This document shows positions 57,112-64,000 of a stretch of DNA of 64,000 nucleotides, one piece after another. Positions within the stretch are counted from its first letter, which is position 1, and every line of letters begins with the position of its first letter. The stretch is taken from NCBI GenBank assembly GCA_910574455.1, contig CAJSYZ010000002.1, forward strand, positions 2,443,671 to 2,507,670, written 5' to 3'. Source of the stretch: Trichaptum fuscoviolaceum. Its lineage: Eukaryota; Basidiomycota; Agaricomycetes; Hymenochaetales; Trichaptaceae. The position numbers were made by a program, and so were the translations under genes. Under the pieces are notes generated by a model. That model was not told where the DNA came from. It did no database searches and saw only the letters and a list, made by a program, of their open reading frames with translations.

Positions 57112-60100
57112 TGCTCACGACCTTGAAGATGGGGCGTTCACAAACAGTGGTAATGGTCACTGGCAGTGTCTGTTACGATTCGGATGTTCGCTCCCCGCCG
57201 CTGACTCGCTGCTTGAAGTCTTGATTACATAATATTAGCGAACCTCAAAAAAAGCATGTCAAGCAGTTTTGTTCTGCAACACTCAACAAGCCAAGAGCAA
57301 TCAACGTGCACTTCGGAAGGATTGCAGGAAAGATTCAGAATGAAGTAGTCGTAGCTAACTCCGTCGCTTGCTTGATGTTCTCAATCTGCGAGTTGCTTAG
57401 TCGGTGAGCTAACTCATGTTTTATGCCTATACATACTATGCATTATTTTCATGCATCCCGTGAATGGTGAAAACATTGAAAGAATAATGTACTGGCTTCA
57501 AGTTCGCGCTGCGCGTCAAACAACGTTCCAAGACCACAGCTATTGGCCCAAAATTGAATCTGCTCCGACGCGGGCGCTTCCGCCCGACGGGACTTAATTT
57601 ACAGCACCGCGAGCGCTAACGTTCATATACACTGGCAGCACATGCAGATTCGCGGATTCGCATTTACGCGGAACCCTCCGTTCTCGGGGTGCCGGGTGAA
57701 CAGGAAATACCTACAGCTTGAATGCAAAGTAAGTGCATCAAATTCCCGAGTGTCTCGCCTGTGCTCGTGAAGTTTTGCCGCACATCCTACGGCCAATTCC
57801 TTTTGACTTTTGATTTTACGAATAGAAGGGATCATACAACATCCACTACGTTGTGGCACACCCGACAGGGCAATACCGAGCTCGTACAAGAAATGTTGTC
57901 CTTCCTTTCCCTGCCGGCGGCTGTGGGGAGCCATACTCGGACCATCTATGCATGTCGACTTGTGAACTTTCGTGGACAGGTGTCGCCTTGCGTCGATGGC
58001 TCGCCGACATATCCGACGAAGTGGGTGGGACGGATATAACGAAATGTATCGCCCAGAATGAAGGTGCCTCGACCTCAGATGCATTGTATAATGTGAAACA
58101 TGATATCTGTAGGTTAAGGAAGTATATGTGCGCTTGCTCACCCACCGACGTCATCTACGAGTCCTGGGAAAGACCAACAGAAGGTAACTGGAAGATAGGA
58201 CTGGCGAAGCGAAGACTCGGAGGGTCGCCACACTCCTGGAGATACACACCAGATCCGACGGCCAAAGGCTGTGCTCGGACGAGCGTGCTTCTCAGCGGCG
58301 TCCCTTTGTCCGCATGCTTCCTTTCTTCGAGGCCGCCAGCTTCACAAGTCCATTGACTTTCGCGCTTCGCTTCTTTGAAGAGTGGCTTCGAGCATCGCCC
58401 ACGTATGTCGGATGTCAGGCGGAGCGAGTATACAGCGATTCCCAGTATATTTTAGCCCGAACATCTACATAGTCTGCCAGACAAATCACTAGTGCAGAGA
58501 CAGGCACTGTATGCGAGCTTGCGAGCGAACAGACGAGGCAGACCGAGGAAAGGGCGGAAAACGTGCCTTCCTTCGCATTATCTTGGATTGATGTGAGGCG
58601 GGAAGGTTTGATGACAGACTCGAGGACCACGAAACTGGAGACTGGCGCAGAATAATGGCCCAAATCATCTCAACAGGCGAATGGCATGATGGTGTGCTGT
58701 CGCTCAACTCCGGCTGCGACCTGTGGCGAGAGAGGATCTGTCCCCCAGTCTGCTATACAGGACGCCGCAATATACACCCACAGAGCTGCCCAACACTTTG
58801 CGCTTTATCGCCTTTTCTTCGCTTCTCCCGACCCCTTACCATCAATTGCGCATCTTCCAGAGCACAAGTCACTCCGAGTTCTTTCTCTCCAGGAACAGCA
58901 TGCACAACTCCAAAGAAACAGCCATCGTCATAGGGATACGAAGAAGAAGAAGCCTGCATTGACGGTGTGCACGCAGAAGACTTTGCTGAGCTCGTCCGCC
59001 GATGCTGCACCGAAAGTCAATTACTCCAGCGGACGAAAACAAACTGTAACAGACCGAACCTTGCTTGACAATCATTCTCGCGCTGAATAAGCAAATCGAC
59101 CATATTAGTCCCTTTGCTAAAAAAAGAAAACCTCCGTGTATACCTTAGGATGTCCGAATTATCCGAGCTCCGTTCAGAGCACTGGAAAAATGCTGACGTT
59201 GTCTTGCACAGTATGATGTCTTCGTGGAGAGAATCTTCATGCGTCGTCAAGCATTGGCACGTGGTAGGGAAGAAAGATCCGTTGTGGGGTGGACAATGAT
59301 CGTCAGGAAAATAGAACGCCGATGCAATGCGATGCTGCCGTCGTACGATAGTTGATACAATTAATCGAACCCCATACGCAGTGTCTTGATGGATGGTTTC
59401 TGCTACAGCCCATCGATTACCAGAAGCACAACTCGACTTCACACTGCGTGCAAGAGCTTAACGAGCATCGTTCAAGGCCCGCGACGAGTGTAGCGTTAAG
59501 CTAGCATCGGCGATAGCACCTATGGCTTTAACAGAGTTTGTATGCAGACCAATGCACTTACAGACTAGCAAGTAACAGCAGGGGGTATTACTCGTAGCCG
59601 CACAAGAACCAGGATAGTACGCGGTGTACTTTGAACAAGAAGAAAGTTCAGGGTCACCGTGTTCATGTGAGGAGAGGGCGGCATACCTTCCGAACCAGCA
59701 CGCAGCGTCGACTCATCGGCGGAGAAAGGAGCTGCTGAAAAAAGCCAAACAGTGTGCCGATCAGAGCAGAACGCACGCCAGCAAGTATTCTTGTTGCACG
59801 AGAACGACTATAGGAGGTTTGATGCAAGTTCGTGAGCTCTCTCGTCAAAGAAAGAAGTAGAATTTGAATGTAGACATTTGGGGCTCATTCGTCTCAGTAA
59901 CGATTCGCGCAAGCTCTGTGGCACTTCCACTGTCATCCTTTGCATCCTCTCGATTATCAGATGGTTTATGGATGTTGGCATGCATAAGATAGTGAGCAAA
60001 CGCACAATGTCGGACAGGCAATGCAGGTAGAAAATGCATCACACTAGTCACGAGTAAAATCCCTGAGAGTATGTACAAAAATGCATGACAAGGGTCATAG

Positions 60101-60360
60101 TGAGCTTTTACTTGAGCTCGGTATAGAAAGGAGAAGATACGTAGCACAGGACTTTATCCGGTAATATTCTACAATCAACTGTCCCTGATGGGATGAACAG
60201 TCGGCGGCGCGTTGAGATCCTAAATCTTGAGGAAGGGGAAAGTTCATCGTTAACGACAGATCAGAGGTGTATGAGAGGGAAGCAACGTAAGAGCTATGTT
60301 CTGTGAGGGAGATCAGTCGAAGTTAGTGCAAGATTCATGAGATCAGCTTACATGTGTTAC
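57112..60360. other. Long interval without a convincing gene
   Basis: The longest unassigned stretch. Best frames are 57853-58356 (+, 167 codons, beginning MAHPTGQYRARTRNVVLPFP) and 58686-59090 (+, 134 codons). Neither resembles a known family, and their composition is neutral. A GC hairpin-like sequence (GCGGGCGCTTCCGCCCG) lies near 57570. It might hold a non-coding RNA, a decayed element or a fast-evolving gene; I cannot support any of these. Confidence 0.35.
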
Positions 60361-61263
60361 TCATAAGTTCGCCTCGTCCTTTTTAACAAATTTGTTCTTT
60401 GGTCTGGGTGCGTTTTCTGTCATGCCCTGGCCGCTGCCAGTGACACCCACTACAGACAAGATGAAAGTCAGTAAGCTGATCGTGCTGACACATCGAACGA
60501 TGGTGACGACGAGGAGCGGCGCACCTTTGCCGTACGGGTTATCAGGTGTCTTGAAGATGCTCGTGCCCGACACCCCCGCGATATGCACGCCCTTCTTCTC
60601 CGACTTCTTCGCAAACTTCTGCCAGGACGCCTGCTTCTGGTTCTGCTCCTTCGCCTTCGCCGCCCGCACCTCCAGCTTCTTCTCGTTCTTCTTCTTCTTG
60701 CGCTCCCGATCCAGCTCCTCCTCCTTGCTCAGCTTCCGCTTCGACCCCGCGCCCGCGCCCGACCCCGCCCCGCCGCCGAGGTCCGACGACGCGCCGTACG
60801 GGCCCGACGAGGACGACGCCTGGAAGGACGCCGGCAGCGCCTTGATCTCGTGCGCCTTGAGCAGCTCCGTCGTGTTGTACCCGCGGAACACGACGCTGAA
60901 GACGTGGTTGCCCTCCGCGCCGCCGACGCTCGTGATGCGCGCCGGGTACCACTTCTCGTCGCCCGAGTACCGCGCGAGGCACTCGTCGCCCGCCGCCCAC
61001 GCCTTCCCCGCCCGCCCCTGCTGGTGATGCTGCGCGCCCGCCGCCGCACTCGAATGCGCCTGCGCCGACGCCGCTGCCGCCTTCTTCTCTGCCTTCGCCT
61101 TGTCTGCCCCGCTGGTCTGTGCGAGCGTGGCCTTGGTGAGCTCGATGAGCTGCTTGAGCTCGGACACGAGCTCGGCGAGCTCCTCGTTCTCCGGGTCGGC
61201 CGCCAGCGCCTGCTCCACCTGCGAGAGCTGCACTTGGTATGTCTCGAGCTCCGATGCGTCCAT
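60361..61263 (-). CDS. SPF30: Survival of motor neuron-related splicing factor 30 (SPF30/SMNDC1)
   Basis: Tudor-domain splicing factor needed for tri-snRNP recruitment to the spliceosome. Residues 1-50 form a helix (ELETYQVQLSQVEQALAADP, ELAELVSELKQLIELTKATL). The Tudor domain at about 85-150 contains KAWAAGDECLARYSGDEKWY, PARITSVGG and FRGYNTTELLKAHEIKALP; the aromatic residues of the methyl-arginine pocket (W, Y, Y) are present. The C-terminal part has a nuclear signal (KRKLSKEEELDRERKKKKNE) and the family end QNQKQASWQKFAKKSEKKGV with SIFKTPDNPYGKVGVTGSGQ. A 75-nt intron (60450-60524) splits the last 30 codons. The gene is very GC-rich at third positions, opening long false frames on both strands. 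A MITE lies about 220 bp upstream of the start. Confidence 0.92.
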   Translation of the reverse strand: MDASELETYQVQLSQVEQALAADPENEELAELVSELKQLIELTKATLAQTSGADKAKAEKKAAAASAQAHSSAAAGAQHHQQGRAGKAWAAGDECLARYSGDEKWYPARITSVGGAEGNHVFSVVFRGYNTTELLKAHEIKALPASFQASSSSGPYGASSDLGGGAGSGAGAGSKRKLSKEEELDRERKKKKNEKKLEVRAAKAKEQNQKQASWQKFAKKSEKKGVHIAGVSGTSIFKTPDNPYGKGAPLLVVTIVRCVSTISLLTFILSVVGVTGSGQGMTENAPRPKNKFVKKDEANL

Positions 61264-61483
61264 CGTGTGTTTTCAGATCTCTATTTTGTATCTGTGTCTA
61301 CTTCCTGTGACTCTGGACTGTATTTTGTAATAATGCAGCGATGTGAAGCAATTTGACGCAGAGAAAACAGGCGGTCTTGTGTGAGTGCACGGTCGGACAC
61401 GGAAGAAGATGGCTTCAAGTTGCGATGGCAGTGCAGAGATCCCAAAATGGCAGGTTGTCTACGTAATTATACCGCAGGTTGTA

Positions 61484-61510
61484 CAGTCTTGGACGGGTCT
61501 TTGAAACACC
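61484..61510 (+). repeat. Left 27-bp terminal inverted repeat
   Basis: Identical to the reverse complement of 62264-62290. Confidence 0.88.
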
Positions 61511-62263
61511 ACATTTAAAGCCTTCAGATTTCTTAGTTTTGGATATATTTTCTTAAATGTTTCGTGCTATATGTATAGCATATGTACTAAAGATCTCAAT
61601 TCCAAAGTTTGGCGTGCATAGAGACAGTCTTACAGGTGGAAATAAATAACAAAGATTTTGGTCATTTTACGGGCCTCGTAGTCCTTGAAACACACTTTTT
61701 CCCACGAGTCTTGTGGACATCTCTTTCTCAAGTTCAAACACCCAGAGTACATTATATGCATTTTGACCTCATATTCCGTATTAGACATGTATTATCGACA
61801 TACACATGAAGTTTTATATAGTTTGAAGGCAAAACTAAAGTTGTAGAGCTCAAATGGTGGGTTGGCTAGATGCAATTACCCAATTAGGAAGGTAGAGGAT
61901 TTTCGGACATTAAGAGCCAACATAATCATTTTGTGCTTGCACTGAGAGATTCTAAGACCGAATTGCCATAATTCTTGCATATTTAGAGTCCGGTATCTAC
62001 AGAGGAATTTTATACACTATAGTCACAAGATATATGGTAAGAGTAAAGGAGCAGTGAATTGTTTGCGTATTTTACGCTCCTTTTGGAAATTTGTAAACTT
62101 ACAAGAACTGACACTGTTTCATCCATATCTCAAGAGCAGCTGAAGCAATTAGCTCCAGTTTTTCACTGCATGCTGTACTCATATCATAGTAATATAATAA
62201 AGCTTCAATGATATAAAAATGAGCTGTGGTACCGAAGAAATGCAAAGTGTCTCATACACCGTG

Positions 62264-62290
62264 GGTGTTTCAAAGACCCGTCCAAGACTG
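62264..62290 (-). repeat. Right 27-bp terminal inverted repeat
   Basis: Mirror copy of the left repeat; followed by TA. Confidence 0.88.
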
Positions 62291-62292
62291 TA

Positions 62293-62977
62293 GGTCCAAT
62301 AACGTAAGGCTTATCCAAATCAGGCAAGAAAGAAGATGTGCGGCGCCGACGAGACTCTCACATCGACTCGGACTTTCATCTACTAAATTCCTGCTTCAAT
62401 ATAAAAAACTTATCTTGATCTGAGGGCTCGAGGAATGCTGAAGTAGCCTGTATCTACTTACCCCGTTTCTGTCAACCTTGATGGCGTCCAACAAGCGTGG
62501 TGTGCTCGAGTTGTCGATTACGGATTTCATCCACCCCTACTTGGGTAGAAAACTTTTCCTCCATCACTCTCCAGACGGACGGGAATATGGAGCGGAAGCA
62601 CTTTAACATCGGGGAGTCCCTTCAAAGTTACGTCGACTACTCTAGACTCTATCCACGCTATTAAAGGTATACCCGTCCCCTAACTTCTGCGCATATCGCC
62701 GCTCTCCGTATGTAATGTGGCAACCAGCCGGGTCTTCAACGCGCCGAGACGAAGGAGCGTAAATAAGTATATCACGGAGATGAATTAGCATTATATGTGC
62801 ACATGCGATAATAACAAACACTCTATCATAGGTCAGCTATATACTTAGTACGGCAGATTATCAGCAAGTGTTGTCCATATTCAGCACAAGCCATTCAAAA
62901 TATACTTCGGATCCCCCCCTTCTCTCAGGCACCCTTGTAGCGAGAACAAATCCCCATCAACCTTTTTTTTCGGTGTT
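62293..62977. other. Intergenic region
   Basis: Between the MITE and the end of the last gene. A 42-codon frame near 62480 (+) beginning MASNKRGVLELSITDF is the only item of note and has no support. Confidence 0.4.
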
Positions 62978-63610
62978 TCAGCGAGAATAATTGGATGGCG
63001 GCATGGAAGAGTCCAGCGAAAACTTGCGCGTCGTAGGGAAATGACTCTGCTGATGATGGTCGCCGTGGCCGAGGCCGTTGCTATTGGCGTGCACCTGATG
63101 ATGGTGCTGGCCACTTCCACTCATTTGAAGATCGCCGTGGTTATCAAGGTGGTCATAGTTCGCAATCCCCGAATTCCCCGTCCGCACCCGTGTTTGTTCC
63201 GCTTTCCGCGTCTTTTGCGGGACATTGAATAACGGATGCAATCGCGGTGGTGAAGAAAAGGTCGACGATCGGTGCAAAGGTCAATAGGTATGGTGTAGGA
63301 ACAAGAGTAACAGCACGTCAGCGAGTTGCTTCCGCAAGACAAGTAGCATGGACGCTCGTACTCACCGCGCGCTCGATCTCGAGGATACGCATTCGTACAG
63401 ACGCGATATCGTGCTGTAGTCCAGCGACCATGCCCTGTGGAGAGAAAATTCAATAAGGGGTGTCAGTCTACCAGTTTGTCAAGATAATCGATCTGAAACA
63501 GAGTGAAACATATCAATGCGATTTAATCCCGAGTACCATATATAGGACCTCAAGGACGAGCATCAAAGCGACGGCAGTTAATGCGAAAATGGAACCTGCC
63601 GGGGCTTTAG
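62978..63610 (-). CDS. 3' part of a membrane-protein gene running off the window (partial)
   Basis: Not recognised. On the minus strand several exons join. An exon at about 63608-63543 encodes a membrane helix (AGSIFALTAVALMLVLEVLY); a 21-nt exon near 63478-63498 encodes IDYLDKL. The next encodes GMVAGLQHDIASVRMRILEI (coiled, 63435-63365). A final exon ends at 62978 with a His/Asn/Gly-rich tail (GQHHHQVHANSNGLGHGDHH and FSLDSSMPPSNYSR). The acceptor of the last exon is uncertain (the one I use is near 63220). Upstream exons must lie beyond 63.6 kb or outside the window; no start was found. The helix plus coiled coil plus disordered tail suggests a small integral membrane protein. Confidence 0.45.
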
Positions 63611-64000
63611 CGTAGGAGATAGCACATTAACTTCTAAACTTAATCTCTTTTTGGGATCCAGGTCCAGGTCAATACGAGGATCCAGACAAAATCCAGATCA
63701 ATTCGAAAGCCAGAATCGAACAGATATCGAAATCCAGCCCACTATGGAGCACCCCTTACCGAGTAGCTCAAAGCCAAATCGTAGAACACGATATAGAGGG
63801 CTGGATGGTTGGGGCTATGTGTAATGGGATGACACTTGGTCTAACAGACGCCCATTCATTTCCGAGTAGCCCGACCATTCGCTAGTGGTTGAGTCAGGCC
63901 TCAAGCGATCGGCAGAGCCTCGGAACCATACACACAAGTGCGAAAAGACGGAGAGAAAGAGGACAAAAATACATTGCGATGAGATCGACGAACCTTGGCG

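Larger units (their letters stand above)
61484..62290. mobile_element. Non-autonomous Tc1/mariner-type MITE, TA duplication
   Basis: Perfect 27-bp inverted repeats beginning CAGTCTTGGACGGGTCTTTG (61484-61510 and 62264-62290) bound an 807-bp AT-rich element. Both outer ends touch a TA dinucleotide (61482-61483 and 62291-62292), the standard Tc1/mariner target duplication. The interior codes for nothing recognisable. CAGT-beginning ends are common in the superfamily. Confidence 0.82.

Noticed and set aside
60542..61356. Plus and minus frames of 106-257 codons overlapping SPF30
   Set aside because: High GC at third positions of SPF30 removes stops in the other frames; the products are Arg/Ala/Leu strings without any domain.

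Overview
The window is nuclear DNA from a filamentous basidiomycete, most likely an Agaricomycete. Genes are compact and intron-dense (introns about 45-80 nt with GTRNGT donors, CTRAY-like branch points and YAG acceptors). The fungal gene content includes a Med5-type Mediator subunit, a fungal CSL factor, expansin-like DPBB proteins, an F-box protein with a DP(x)P tail typical of mushrooms, and Mim2. I saw no rRNA, tRNA, CRISPR or prokaryotic signature. Exon joins were made by eye, so outer limits are firmer than every internal boundary.

Layout. 0.25-5.9 kb: Mediator subunit MED5 (+) converging on a ZRC1/COT1-type zinc transporter (-). 5.9-8.9 kb: gene-poor stretch with unassembled coding fragments. 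8.9-15.3 kb: eIF3h (+), then a divergent pair of expansin-like (RlpA/DPBB) secreted proteins, one with a very long Ser/Thr/Pro/Asp linker. 15.4-25.2 kb: F-box protein (-) sharing a short promoter with ribulose-phosphate 3-epimerase (+), a type II Golgi glycosyltransferase with a DXD motif (-), and pyruvate kinase (-). 26.1-28.7 kb: a CSL (CBF1/Su(H)/LAG-1) transcription factor (-). Directly upstream of it is a young 759-bp transposon with 253-bp near-perfect terminal inverted repeats and a 9-bp target duplication.

30-43 kb: a lineage-restricted hypothetical protein, a DUF4203/TMEM198-like membrane protein, a mitochondrial Mrh4-like DEAD-box helicase, and two tandem MFS sugar transporters. 43-57 kb is rich in mitochondrial genes: Mim2-like outer-membrane import factor, a PPR protein, a stomatin-like SPFH protein, mitochondrial EF-Tu, glycine cleavage H protein and the complex I ESSS/NDUFB11 subunit. 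A GRIP-domain golgin and peroxin 14 are interleaved among them. 57-64 kb: a 3.2-kb stretch with no convincing gene, splicing factor SPF30 (-), an 807-bp TA-flanked MITE, and the 3' end of a membrane-protein gene.

The genes are mainly core housekeeping functions (transcription, translation initiation, splicing, glycolysis/pentose phosphate, organelle biogenesis) and do not form a metabolic cluster. Structurally notable items are the two non-autonomous DNA transposons, which sit 182 and about 220 bp upstream of start codons. Others are the micro-exons that split the catalytic motif of the epimerase and the N-terminus of pyruvate kinase, a probable GC-AG intron in a transporter, and the diverged expansin-like pair.
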